DNA of 31,891 nucleotides from Pseudomonadota bacterium (lineage in GTDB: Bacteria > Pseudomonadota > Alphaproteobacteria > Caulobacterales > Caulobacteraceae): the NCBI GenBank assembly GCA_023424215.1, contig JAFAEC010000230.1:1-31891 (forward strand), in the 5' to 3' direction. Shown piece after piece: positions 22,545-30,196 of the stretch. The position numbers and the translations under genes are program-made. Below the pieces are notes generated by a model. It had not been told where the DNA came from. It did not search any database and saw only the letters and a program-made list of their open reading frames with translations. How positions within the stretch are numbered: the stretch's first letter is position 1; each line of letters opens with the position of its first letter.

Positions 22545-23759
22545 CTAGAGCTCCACGCCCAGATGCTTCGCCACGGCGAAGATGTCCTTGTCGCCCCGCC
22601 CGCACATATTGAGCACGACGTCGCCGCCCTTGCCCACCTCTTTCGCGATCTCGCCGACCCGGGCCAGCGCATGACTCGGCTCCAGCGCGGGGATGATGCC
22701 TTCGAGCTTCGCGCACAGCTGGAAAGCCTCCAGCGCCTCCTCGTCGGTGGCGGCGCGATACTCGGCCCGTCCGATGTCCTTCAGCCAGGCGTGCTCGGGC
22801 CCGATGCCGGGGTAGTCGAGGCCGGCGGATATCGAGTGGCCTTCGAGAATCTGGCCGTCGCCGTCCTGCAGCAGATAGGTGCGGTTGCCGTGCAGCACCC
22901 CGGGGCGGCCGCCCTGGATGGAGGCGGCGTGGTCCGGGGTGTCGAGCCCGCGACCGGCCGCCTCGACGCCGATCAGGCGCACGCCGGCGTCCTCGATGAA
23001 GGGGTGGAACAGGCCGATGGCGTTGGAGCCCCCGCCGATGGCGGCCACGCAGGCGTCCGGCAGCTTCTCCCTGCGCGCCAGCATCGCGGCCCGGGTCTCG
23101 CGCCCGATCACGCTCTGGAAGTCGCGGACCATGGCCGGATAGGGATGCGGCCCGGCCGCGGTGCCGATCAGGTAGTAGGTGTCCGCGACATTGGTCACCC
23201 AGTCGCGCATCGCCTCGTTCATGGCGTCCTTGAGCGTGCCGCGACCCGAGGTCACCGGCACCACCTCGGCGCCGAGCAGCTTCATGCGGAAGACGTTGGG
23301 CGACTGCCGCTCGACGTCGGCGGCGCCCATGTAGACCACGCAGGGCAGGCCGAAGCGGGCGCAGACGGTGGCGGTGGCCACGCCGTGCTGGCCCGCCCCG
23401 GTCTCTGCGATGATCCGCGTCTTGCCCATGCGCATGGCCAGCAGGATCTGGCCCATGCAGTTGTTCACCTTGTGCGCGCCGGTGTGGTTCAGCTCGTCGC
23501 GCTTGAACCAGATGTCCGCCCCGCCATGGTGTTCGGTCAGCCGTTCGGCCAGATACAACGGGCTGGGCCGGCCGACGTAGTCGGTCAGGAAGCCGTCCAA
23601 CTCGGCCTGGAAGGCGGGATCCGCCTTCGCCGCCTCGTAGGCCGCGTCCAGCTCGTGGATCAACGGCATCAGGGTCTCGGCGACGAAGCGGCCGCCGTAG
23701 GGACCGAAGCGGCCCTCGGGGTCAGGCCAGGCGTAGGCGTTGGGAAGGATTGCGTTCAC
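22545..23759 (-). CDS. trpB: Tryptophan synthase beta subunit
   Basis: This 404-residue PLP enzyme joins indole and serine to give tryptophan. The PLP lysine is K97 in NHTGAHKVNN, followed by AETGAGQHGVATATVCA. The glycine-rich phosphate site is AIGGGSNAIGLFHPF, and the TrpB1-type segment SAGLDYPGIGPEHAWL is present. The start is a GTG at 23759, 32 bases after trpF. Length is standard for TrpB1. Confidence 0.97.
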   Translation of the reverse strand: MNAILPNAYAWPDPEGRFGPYGGRFVAETLMPLIHELDAAYEAAKADPAFQAELDGFLTDYVGRPSPLYLAERLTEHHGGADIWFKRDELNHTGAHKVNNCMGQILLAMRMGKTRIIAETGAGQHGVATATVCARFGLPCVVYMGAADVERQSPNVFRMKLLGAEVVPVTSGRGTLKDAMNEAMRDWVTNVADTYYLIGTAAGPHPYPAMVRDFQSVIGRETRAAMLARREKLPDACVAAIGGGSNAIGLFHPFIEDAGVRLIGVEAAGRGLDTPDHAASIQGGRPGVLHGNRTYLLQDGDGQILEGHSISAGLDYPGIGPEHAWLKDIGRAEYRAATDEEALEAFQLCAKLEGIIPALEPSHALARVGEIAKEVGKGGDVVLNMCGRGDKDIFAVAKHLGVEL

Positions 23760-23791
23760 AGGCGGAGACTCGCGCGGGGGAGCGGCGGAAA

Positions 23792-24433
23792 TCAGGCCGA
23801 CGTCGCCGCCTGCAGGAAGGCGGCGATGCGGACGGGGTCCTTAACACCGGGGGCGCTTTCGACGCCAGAGGACACGTCGACCGCAGGCGCGCCGGTGATC
23901 CGCACGGCCTCGGCGAGATTGTCGGGCGACAGGCCGCCGGCGAGGAACCACGGCTTCCCGAACCGGCGCCCCGCCAGCAGGCTCCAGTCGAAGGTTGCGC
24001 CGACTCCTCCGGGCAGGTCGGCCCCCTCCGGCGGCTTCGCATCGAACATCAGCCAGTCGACGACGGGCTCGAAAGCCGCGGCCGCGCCGAGGTCGTCCCC
24101 GGTCCGCACCGGCAGCGCCTTGATGATCCCCGCCCCGGTCAGCAGCCGCGCGCGCGCCGCCTGCTCCGGCGTCTCCGACCCGTGCAACTGGATCAGGTCC
24201 GGCTTCAGGATGAGGGCGATCTCGGTGAGCAGCCGGTCGTCGGCGTCAACGGTGACCGCCACGACCTTCACCCGGCCCCGCGCCCGCTCGAACAGGGCGG
24301 CGGCCGCGATCAGATCGAGGTGGCGCGGGCTCTTCGGGAAGCTGACCGCCCCGACGAAGGCCGCGCCGCCGGCCAGGGCCGCGTCCAGCGTCTCCGGGGT
24401 GGTCAGGCCGCAGATCTTGGCGAGGACGCTCAT
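23792..24433 (-). CDS. trpF: Phosphoribosylanthranilate isomerase
   Basis: This 213-residue TIM-barrel enzyme isomerises phosphoribosylanthranilate in tryptophan synthesis. The catalytic cysteine lies in AKICGLTTPETLDAAL near the start, and the aspartate is in the VAVTVDADDRLL strand. LIQLHGSETPEQ and WFLAGGLSPDNLAEAV (substrate phosphate site), then VDVSSGVESAPGVKD, are diagnostic. The ATG at 24433 overlaps the stop of the upstream pseudouridine synthase gene (ATGA). It opens the trp portion of the block; trpD and trpC are elsewhere. Confidence 0.96.
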   Translation of the reverse strand: MSVLAKICGLTTPETLDAALAGGAAFVGAVSFPKSPRHLDLIAAAALFERARGRVKVVAVTVDADDRLLTEIALILKPDLIQLHGSETPEQAARARLLTGAGIIKALPVRTGDDLGAAAAFEPVVDWLMFDAKPPEGADLPGGVGATFDWSLLAGRRFGKPWFLAGGLSPDNLAEAVRITGAPAVDVSSGVESAPGVKDPVRIAAFLQAATSA

Positions 24434-25167
24434 CCGGCGAAAATGGCGGCGATCTCGCCGTCGTCCAGAAGGCGCCATTCGCCCGGGGCCAGCGCCTCCG
24501 GCAAGGCCAGCCCGCCCAGCCGCTCCCGGTGGAGCGCCTCGACGTGGTTGCCCACGGCCGCGAACATCCGCCGCACCATGTGATAGCGGCCCTCGGTCAC
24601 CGTCACCCGCGCCTCGGTCGGCGACAGGACTTCCAGCCGGGCCGGCTTCAGCGGCCTGTCGTCGCCCTCCAGCATCAGTTCGCCCGAGGCAAACAGCGCC
24701 GGCTCGGTCCCGTTCAACGGCCGCGCCAGCCTCGCCCGGTAGATCTTGGCGACGTTCTTCTTCGGGCTGATCACGCGGTGCAGCAGGTCGCCGTCGTCGG
24801 TCATCAGCAGCAGGCCGGAGGTGTCCTTGTCCAGCCGGCCGATCGTCGAGATGGCCGGATCGCGCCGCCGCCAGCGGTCAGGCAACACGTCATAGACCAG
24901 CGGCCCGTCCTCCTTGTGCGAGCAGGTCATGCCGACCGGCTTGTGCAGCATCAGCACCAGCCCGTGCGGCGGGTCCAGCGGCTCGCCGTCGATCCGCATC
25001 CGCGCCGTCAGATCGGGTGTGATGGGGATCCGCCTCGACACATCGTCGATCTCGACCCCGTCGAGCGTCACGCCGCCGGCGCGCGCCAGCCGCGCCATCT
25101 CGGCCCGCGAGCCGTAGCCGAGCGAGGACAGCAGCTTGTCGATGCGGGCGGTCGGGGCCTTGCTCAC
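24430..25167 (-). CDS. rsuA: 16S rRNA pseudouridine synthase, RsuA family
   Basis: This 245-residue protein has an N-terminal S4 RNA-binding domain (RIDKLLSSLGYGSRAEMARL) and the RsuA/RluB/E/F catalytic domain. The catalytic aspartate is D113 in TIGRLDKDTSGLLLMTDDGD. The LHKPVGMTCSHKEDG block resembles RsuA, which modifies U516 of 16S rRNA, better than RluB. VTEGRYHMVRRMFAAVGNHV is also typical. The start is a GTG at 25167, overlapping the stop of the RsmC-like gene (GTGA). Assignment to RsuA rather than a sister enzyme is likely but not certain. Confidence 0.88.
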   Translation of the reverse strand: MSKAPTARIDKLLSSLGYGSRAEMARLARAGGVTLDGVEIDDVSRRIPITPDLTARMRIDGEPLDPPHGLVLMLHKPVGMTCSHKEDGPLVYDVLPDRWRRRDPAISTIGRLDKDTSGLLLMTDDGDLLHRVISPKKNVAKIYRARLARPLNGTEPALFASGELMLEGDDRPLKPARLEVLSPTEARVTVTEGRYHMVRRMFAAVGNHVEALHRERLGGLALPEALAPGEWRLLDDGEIAAIFAG

Positions 25168-26066
25168 TTCACCGCCTCGAAGACCTTGTAGCCGCCAGCA
25201 TCGGCGACCAGCCGCACCCGCCTGAACGCCGCGTCCAATTCCGCCTCGTAGGGCAGGTGCCGGTTGGCGACCAGCCACAGGACGCCGCCCTTCTTCAGCA
25301 GGCCGGCGGCCTTCCGGATGAAGGCCTGTCCAAGTCGCTTGTCCTCGGCGCCGCCATCATGGAACGGCGGATTGCTGACCACGAAATCCAGTTCGCCACC
25401 CTCGGGCAGGGTGCGCGCATCGGCCCACTCGAAGGTCGCGCGGGCGTCCTCGACGTTGCGTCGCGCCGCGGCGACGGCGCGCCGGTCCAGATCGACCAGC
25501 CGCAGCGCCGTCACCGCGGGCGAGCGCAGCACCACAGTGGCCAGGGCTCCGTAGCCGCAACCGAGATCGATCCCGGCTCCCTTCAGTTCGGGCAGGCTCT
25601 GGGCCAACAAGGCCGAACCGGGATCGATCCGGTCCCACGCGAACACGCCCGGCTGCGACCAGGCTTCGAGACCGGGGACCAGGCGCGGGGCGCCGGCCGC
25701 GACCGCCGCCTCCAGCTCCGGCGACGAGCCGGCCGGCCGAAGGGCGACGCAGCGGCGATGGTGGGCCTTGGCCGTCTCCACGACCTCGAGCCCGAAAGCC
25801 CGCAACTCCTTGCCCAGACGCGAACCGCCCTTGCCCTTGGCGGCCATGACGTCCAGCTGACCGCCGGGCCGCAGCGCCCTGAACGCGAGGGCGAGGGTGT
25901 AGCGCCGCTCCAGCACGCCGGGAGGCGCATAGACCATCGCCGCGTCGGCCGTTCCTTCGGGGATCTCCTCCAGGGCGGCGGAGCCGGGGATGAGCGGCGA
26001 GGTCTGGACGGCGTCGCCAGGCGGATCGAAGACGGCGGGCGGACGGCCGTAGAGCAGGGTGGTCAT
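25164..26066 (-). CDS. RsmC-like class I methyltransferase (16S rRNA guanine-N2)
   Basis: This 300-residue protein has a degenerate N-terminal domain, then a SAM-binding domain (from about 165). The SAM motif is GIDLGCGYGALA, and the catalytic N-P-P-F motif is in FVVSNPPFHDGG, typical of RsmC/RsmD and RlmG enzymes that methylate guanine N2 of rRNA. GVFAWDRIDPGSALLAQSLP just before the SAM domain is also typical of RsmC. It overlaps the next gene, an rRNA pseudouridine synthase, by four bases, supporting an rRNA role. Whether it acts on G1207 of 16S rRNA is an inference. Confidence 0.88.
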   Translation of the reverse strand: MTTLLYGRPPAVFDPPGDAVQTSPLIPGSAALEEIPEGTADAAMVYAPPGVLERRYTLALAFRALRPGGQLDVMAAKGKGGSRLGKELRAFGLEVVETAKAHHRRCVALRPAGSSPELEAAVAAGAPRLVPGLEAWSQPGVFAWDRIDPGSALLAQSLPELKGAGIDLGCGYGALATVVLRSPAVTALRLVDLDRRAVAAARRNVEDARATFEWADARTLPEGGELDFVVSNPPFHDGGAEDKRLGQAFIRKAAGLLKKGGVLWLVANRHLPYEAELDAAFRRVRLVADAGGYKVFEAVK

Positions 26067-26113
26067 GCGGCGCCTATAGCCCCATCGGCCCCCGTCGCGA
26101 AGCCGGCGAAGGT

Positions 26114-26812
26114 TCAGACGCGATCGTCAGGCAGGTCCGAGCCGACCGGCGCCCGGTAGCATTCGCAGGCCGAGCGTTCGAGCGCCGCCCGGTCGACGAC
26201 GGTGATCCGTCCACGAGCGTACTGGATCGCCTTGCGACCGACGAGCGCCTGGGCTCCTTCGTTCACCGTCGTGCGCTGGGACCCGAGCATGGCGGCGAGA
26301 TATTCCTGGGTCAGCGGCAGCACGTCGCGGCCGACGCGGTCGTGGCAGCGCAACAGCCACTTCGCCAGCTTCTGGTCCGCGCGGTGGAGGGCGTGGCAGG
26401 CGGCGCTCCGCTCGAGTTCGTGCTGCAATCCTGTCTGGAAGCGAAGCAGAACCTCGCGCAGCGCGGGCCGCGCGGCGGTCAGCTCCCGCATGCGCGCGGC
26501 CTCGATGCTGAGGCAGGAGCCGTCGACCTGGCACGTCATCCGGGTCGCGGCGCGCGCCGGGATCAACGCCGCCTCGACCCCCGCCGCGCCCTCGCGGCCG
26601 ACCATGAACACCTCCACGGAGCGCCCGTCGCGCATCTCGCTCACGGCGGAGATGATGCCCTCGAGCACGAAGTGAACCGCGGAGATCGTCCGGTCGGGCG
26701 CGCAGAATTCGTCGTCCACAGCCATGCTTCTCCGGGTGCAGAAGCCGAGCACGGCGGCGCGATCCTCCTCGGGCAGCGCGTCCAGAAGGCGGTTGGAGGA
26801 AAGCTCGGCCAT
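26114..26812 (-). CDS. Crp/Fnr family transcriptional regulator
   Basis: This 232-residue protein has an N-terminal cyclic-nucleotide-binding-like fold (FVLEGIISAVSEMRDGRSVE, VGREGAAGVEAAL) and a C-terminal winged helix (LPLTQEYLAAMLGSQRTTVN). The phosphate-binding cassette that grips cAMP in CRP is not recognisable, and there is no N-terminal cysteine cluster like that of Fnr. The ligand is therefore unknown. I chose the ATG at 26812; a GTG at 26833 would add seven residues, and neither has a strong Shine-Dalgarno. Such single-copy Crp-like genes often respond to stress or oxygen signals in alphaproteobacteria. Confidence 0.88.
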   Translation of the reverse strand: MAELSSNRLLDALPEEDRAAVLGFCTRRSMAVDDEFCAPDRTISAVHFVLEGIISAVSEMRDGRSVEVFMVGREGAAGVEAALIPARAATRMTCQVDGSCLSIEAARMRELTAARPALREVLLRFQTGLQHELERSAACHALHRADQKLAKWLLRCHDRVGRDVLPLTQEYLAAMLGSQRTTVNEGAQALVGRKAIQYARGRITVVDRAALERSACECYRAPVGSDLPDDRV

Positions 26813-26922
26813 GCAGCGGGAACCGGCCGCCACCGCGAAGGTTCCGGCTCAAACTCCGCTGCCTCGCCCGGCCCGGAGACGCCAGTCCGACAGGCCTCGC
26901 AGGCCGTCGGCCGCAACCCGGC

Positions 26923-27213
26923 CTAGCGTTGCAGGCGCCTCGCCGGCCGTCCGAAGGCGGCCGCAGAAGAGTGGGCGGTGGAGGCGCGAGCGCCGAGCAG
27001 CGGCGCCCGCACCGGCATGACTTCCGACCGTGGGCGCTCGATGCGGATCACCATCCGGTCGCCCTGCCAAACCTCGACACCCAGCGCGCTGCCGTGCTGG
27101 CCAAGCTGGCTGATGCCCTCGCGCGCGGCTTCGCCGTCGTCGGCGCAGTGCGAGAAGTCGAGCGCCGGCCGCTCGCCATCGGCCCCGACAAAATGGAACT
27201 GATACAATGGCAT
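26923..27213 (-). CDS. DUF6894-like small protein
   Basis: This 96-residue protein has no signal peptide. Its start (MPLYQFHFVGADGERPALD, then HCADDGEAAREGISQLGQ) fits the DUF6894 pattern of small alphaproteobacterial proteins, with aromatic beta strand, Asp and a following helix of ARxEA type. A second strand pair, ALGVEVWQGDRMVIRIE, completes the domain. The last 30 residues are low-complexity and basic. It lies 73 bases downstream of the SH3-domain gene in the same direction. Function unknown; the start at the ATG at 27213 is preferred over a long upstream extension. Confidence 0.65.
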   Translation of the reverse strand: MPLYQFHFVGADGERPALDFSHCADDGEAAREGISQLGQHGSALGVEVWQGDRMVIRIERPRSEVMPVRAPLLGARASTAHSSAAAFGRPARRLQR

Positions 27214-27286
27214 CCGCGCCTCCGCTGCGGAGACCTTGTTACGCGGATCCAGGGGTCTGTCTGTCGGATGGGCGACGCGGAGGGCG

Positions 27287-27862
27287 TCAGTCTCCGCGGC
27301 GGGGCCCCGCTGGCCGGTTGGCGTCGCACAGCGGCCGCTCCGCCGCACCGAACAGGGAGGCCGCTGGAACCCAGCCGCGCATCCGCCGGAAGCGGACCTC
27401 GCACCACCCCTCCTCGCACGCCTCGAGCGATATGATCGAACGCGGCGCCAGCCGAGCGCGGATCGCCGCGCCGGGAGATCGACCGGCCCGGATAGGGGCT
27501 TCGCGCGCCTGCGGATTGAACAGGCTGCGGCGACTGGACACCACGCTGCGATGGACCCAGGCGACCGACCCTTCGGGATCGCAGATCTTCCGCCACTCGC
27601 TGGTCTCGGCGATGACCTGCACAGGCAGGCCGGCGGCGCGGTATTCCCACAGGATGCGGTAATCGAGGCCCGGCCCCTGCCGGGCGTGGACCTCGTCCGA
27701 CTTCAGCGACAGCCAACGCGGCACCGGCTGGCCGCTGGGGGTCGGGCGGCCGTCGGGCATGCGATCTCCGGCCCCGACGAAAACAGCCGCCGCGAGGGCG
27801 GCGGTCACGGTCGCCAAACGGACCAGACCGTCAGGAGCTTTGCGGGGCGGGAGGTTGGACAT
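27287..27862 (-). CDS. SH3 domain-containing exported protein
   Basis: This 191-residue protein has an N-terminal hydrophobic segment (LVRLATVTAALAAAVFVGAG), probably a signal peptide or anchor. Two bacterial SH3-like repeats follow. The first is SLKSDEVHARQGPGLDYRIL, then YRAAGLPVQVIAETSEWRKI and GSVAWVHRSVVS. The second is RARLAPRSIISLEACEEGWC, then EVRFRRMRGWVPAASLFG. This matches COG3807-type SH3 proteins, thought to bind peptidoglycan or envelope partners. The gene is divergent from a D-2-hydroxyacid dehydrogenase, with a perfect CtrA box 47 bases upstream of its start. Confidence 0.87.
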   Translation of the reverse strand: MSNLPPRKAPDGLVRLATVTAALAAAVFVGAGDRMPDGRPTPSGQPVPRWLSLKSDEVHARQGPGLDYRILWEYRAAGLPVQVIAETSEWRKICDPEGSVAWVHRSVVSSRRSLFNPQAREAPIRAGRSPGAAIRARLAPRSIISLEACEEGWCEVRFRRMRGWVPAASLFGAAERPLCDANRPAGPRRGD

Positions 27863-27892
27863 TAAACGGAAGCGAGCGGAGTGAAGCCCCGA

Positions 27893-27902
27893 ATGTCGAC
27901 AT
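27893..27902. repeat. 10-bp palindrome beside the CtrA box
   Basis: ATGTCGACAT is a perfect palindrome that includes the start codon of the dehydrogenase gene. It lies seven bases from the CtrA box, between it and the divergent SH3 gene. It may be incidental, but it sits where a -10 element for the SH3 gene would be expected. Confidence 0.35.
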
Positions 27903-28879
27903 CCAGGCTTAAGGTCGTATTAACCAGACGCCTCCCGGACCCCGTGGAGACGCGCCTTCGCGAGCTGTTCGATGCGGAGCTGAACCTGACGGACGCGCCG
28001 ATGGACCGGGCGGCCCTCGAGGCGGCGGTGGAACGGGCCGATGTGCTGGTCCCGACCATCACGGACCGGATCGACGCCGGGCTGATCGCGCAGGCGGGAG
28101 AGCGGCTGAAGCTGATCGCCAATTTCGGCGCCGGGGTCGATCACATCGACGTCGAGGCGGCGGTGGGGCGCGGCATGCTGGTCACCAATACGCCGGGCGT
28201 CCTGACGGACGACACCGCCGATCTCGCCATGGGCCTCATTCTCGCGGTCAGCCGCCGGATGGTGGAGGGCGCGCGCGTGGTCGAGGAGGGCCGCTTCGAG
28301 GGCTGGACGCCGACGTGGATGTGCGGCCGCAAGCTGGGCGGCAAGCGGCTGGGCATCGTGGGCATGGGCCGTATCGGCCAGGCCCTGGCGCGTCGCGCCC
28401 GGGCTTTCGGCATGCAGGTCCACTACCACAACCGCAAGCCGGTCCCGGAGATGGTGGCCGAGGAACTGGGCGCGACCTGGTGGGACGATCTCGATCAGAT
28501 GCTGCCGCGCATGGACGTGATCTCGCTGAACTGTCCGGCGACGCGCGAGACGCGCCACCTGATGTCGGCGGCGCGTCTGGCCCGGCTCAAGCCCGAGGCC
28601 CTGCTCGTCAACACCGCCCGCGGCGAACTGGTCGACGAGGCGGCGCTGGCCGCGGCGGTGGCCAGCGGCGCGATCGCCGGCGTGGGTCTCGACGTGTTCG
28701 AACACGAACCCGCCGTCCACCCCGGACTCGTCGGCCGACCCAACGTGGTCCTGCTGCCCCACCTGGGCTCGTCGACCATCGAGGCGCGGCAGGACATGGG
28801 AGATCGGGTGATCGCCAACATCCTCACCTTCGCCAACGGCCACCGCCCACCCGACCGCGTGATTCCGGCGATGCTGTGA
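27893..28879 (+). CDS. D-2-hydroxyacid dehydrogenase (glyoxylate/hydroxypyruvate reductase-like)
   Basis: This 328-residue NAD(P)-dependent enzyme is of the D-isomer 2-hydroxyacid dehydrogenase family. The nucleotide-binding loop is GMGRIG (157-162). The catalytic residues are R243 in NTARGELVDE, E272 in FEHEP and H290 in LLPHLGSST. The N-terminal VVLTRRLPDPVE and NFGAGVDHIDVEAA resemble D-glycerate dehydrogenases/glyoxylate reductases (GyaR-like). I use the ATG at 27893; a GTG at 27881 adds four residues and has slightly better upstream purines. The perfect CtrA box overlaps codons 6 to 11. The substrate is a family inference. Confidence 0.93.
   Translation: MSTSRLKVVLTRRLPDPVETRLRELFDAELNLTDAPMDRAALEAAVERADVLVPTITDRIDAGLIAQAGERLKLIANFGAGVDHIDVEAAVGRGMLVTNTPGVLTDDTADLAMGLILAVSRRMVEGARVVEEGRFEGWTPTWMCGRKLGGKRLGIVGMGRIGQALARRARAFGMQVHYHNRKPVPEMVAEELGATWWDDLDQMLPRMDVISLNCPATRETRHLMSAARLARLKPEALLVNTARGELVDEAALAAAVASGAIAGVGLDVFEHEPAVHPGLVGRPNVVLLPHLGSSTIEARQDMGDRVIANILTFANGHRPPDRVIPAML
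27909..27923. promoter_or_regulatory. CtrA box (TTAA-N7-TTAA)
   Basis: TTAA-GGTCGTA-TTAA, followed by C, is a perfect full CtrA box and the only one I found in the window. It lies inside codons 6-11 of the dehydrogenase gene and 47 bases upstream of the SH3 gene start. Position fits control of the SH3 gene. In a GC-rich genome eight fixed A/T bases are rare by chance. Confidence 0.6.
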
Positions 28880-28888
28880 CGACGTGCG

Positions 28889-29626
28889 TCACCGCCCGCA
28901 CGCCGGGCAGGCCGGGTCGGGGGCGATGCGGACCGTGCGGGCCGTGCCGGCGAGGCCGTCGTAGATCAGCAGCCGGCCGGAGAGAGGCTGACCGGCCCCG
29001 ACGATCCGCTTGACCGCCTCCAGCGCCGCCATCGACCCGATCACGCCGGCCAGGGCGCCTACCACGCCGACCCGGGCGCAGGTCTCGGCGTCGGGCGGGG
29101 CCGCGGGGACGAGACAGCGGTAGCAGGGACGCCCCTCGAACACGCCAACCTGGCCGGTCCACCGACCGAGGGCGCCCGACACCAGCGGGATTGCGAGGGC
29201 CAGGCAGGCGTCGGAGACGGCGAAGCGGGTGGCGAAGTCGTCCGTGCCGTCGATGACGAGGTCGCAGCCCTCGAGCAGCCGGTCGGCGCTTCCGGGGGTC
29301 AGGCGCTCGGCCCGCGTTTCGACGGCGACATGAGGATTCAGGGCCGTCAGCGCCTCGGCCCCGGCTTCGGTCTTGAGCCGGTCCACGTCCTTGGCCGCGA
29401 AGAGAATCTGGCGTTGCAGGTTGGAGGCGGCGACGACGTCGTCGTCGATCAGCCGCAGGGTCCCGACTCCCGCCGCGGCGAGGTAGAGGGCCGCGGGCGC
29501 CCCGACGCCGCCGACGCCAACCAGTCCGACCCGCGCGGCCTTCAGCCTTTGCTGGCCCGGCCCGCCGATCTCGGCGAGCACCAGATGCCGCGCATAGCGC
29601 TCGATTTCATCGTCCGAGAAGCTCAC
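28889..29626 (-). CDS. moeB: MoeB/ThiF/HesA family adenylyltransferase
   Basis: This 245-residue E1-like enzyme adenylates the C-terminus of a small ubiquitin-like sulfur carrier (MoaD or ThiS). Seen are the opening DDEIERYARHLVLAEIGG, the nucleotide loop GLVGVGGVGAPAALYLAAAG, the arginine finger block SNLQRQILF, and D129-D130 in DGTDDFATRF. The structural zinc cysteines are C168 and C171 (CYRC), and C240 and C243 (CPAC). There is no rhodanese extension. MoeB is the most likely role, ThiF the alternative. It is convergent with the dehydrogenase gene, 9 bases between stops. Confidence 0.9.
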   Translation of the reverse strand: MSFSDDEIERYARHLVLAEIGGPGQQRLKAARVGLVGVGGVGAPAALYLAAAGVGTLRLIDDDVVAASNLQRQILFAAKDVDRLKTEAGAEALTALNPHVAVETRAERLTPGSADRLLEGCDLVIDGTDDFATRFAVSDACLALAIPLVSGALGRWTGQVGVFEGRPCYRCLVPAAPPDAETCARVGVVGALAGVIGSMAALEAVKRIVGAGQPLSGRLLIYDGLAGTARTVRIAPDPACPACGR

Positions 29627-29665
29627 CCGCCCCTGTTAGGCGGCGAGGGCCGTTCCGTCACGCCC

Positions 29666-30055
29666 TCAGGCGGCGCGGCGAAGGTCGAGCATGAGGTCGG
29701 CGTCGTTGGCGGTGACCTGCGACAGGCAGGGCAGGCCGACCCGCTCCAGCAGCCGCGCAGGCTCGCAGCAGATGTCCATCGGATGCTCGATCCGGCGGGC
29801 GGCGATCGGCAGGTCGCTGAGCACGCGCAGGGCCGTGTGGCGCGGATCGTCACGGAGGCGACGCAGCAGACGATCGAGATCGACGCGCGCCCCCTCGACC
29901 ACCTGCAGGATGTGGCCCCGGTGGAACATCATGCAGCCGGTGATGTGATCGCGTCGGTTGTTGGCCACCGAGACGCCGAGAATCTGGGCGATAGACAGGG
30001 CCGACGTCCCGGTCGCGCCGACAGCTTCGCTGGCGAAGATCAGGCGATACAGCAA
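29666..30055 (-). CDS. BLUF domain protein with Tyr-to-Phe change at the photoactive position
   Basis: This 129-residue protein is a single BLUF (flavin blue-light sensor) domain with a short C-terminal tail. It aligns well with PixD/Slr1694: LYRLIFASEA against LYRLIYSSQG, ANNRRDHITG with the flavin-binding asparagines, HILQVVEG with the glutamine (Q51), and DDPRHTALRV. The photoactive tyrosine is F7 here; N33, Q51 and M93 are retained. The start is TTG (30055) with GAGG eight bases upstream. It is divergent from hslV. Flavin binding is likely; a normal photocycle is doubtful. No enzymatic output domain is attached. Confidence 0.9.
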   Translation of the reverse strand: MLYRLIFASEAVGATGTSALSIAQILGVSVANNRRDHITGCMMFHRGHILQVVEGARVDLDRLLRRLRDDPRHTALRVLSDLPIAARRIEHPMDICCEPARLLERVGLPCLSQVTANDADLMLDLRRAA

Positions 30056-30099
30056 AGGTTTTGCCTCACTTGGGTCCGTACGGGGTCAGATTTATCCTT

Positions 30100-30155
30100 G
30101 TAACAGATTACGCCGGCATGAATGTGGCGGTGATGAGTGGTGTATTCTCAACACC
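30100..30155. repeat. Two small inverted repeats between BLUF and hslV genes
   Basis: GTAA-CAGA-TTAC (30100-30111) and GGTGT-ATTCTCA-ACACC (30139-30155) are perfect short inverted repeats. They lie in an AT-richer divergent region of about 140 bases that must carry both promoters. I could not place a convincing sigma-32 heat-shock promoter for hslV. Confidence 0.35.
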
Positions 30156-30196
30156 TTCCGCTTGCCGCGCCGCATTTCCGTCGCCATCTGAAACGG

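Noticed and set aside
22104..24770. An 888-residue open frame on the plus strand across the trp genes
   Set aside because: It runs antisense to trpA, trpB, trpF and their neighbours, has the His/Gly/Arg-rich composition typical of reverse frames in GC-rich DNA, and shows no family motif.
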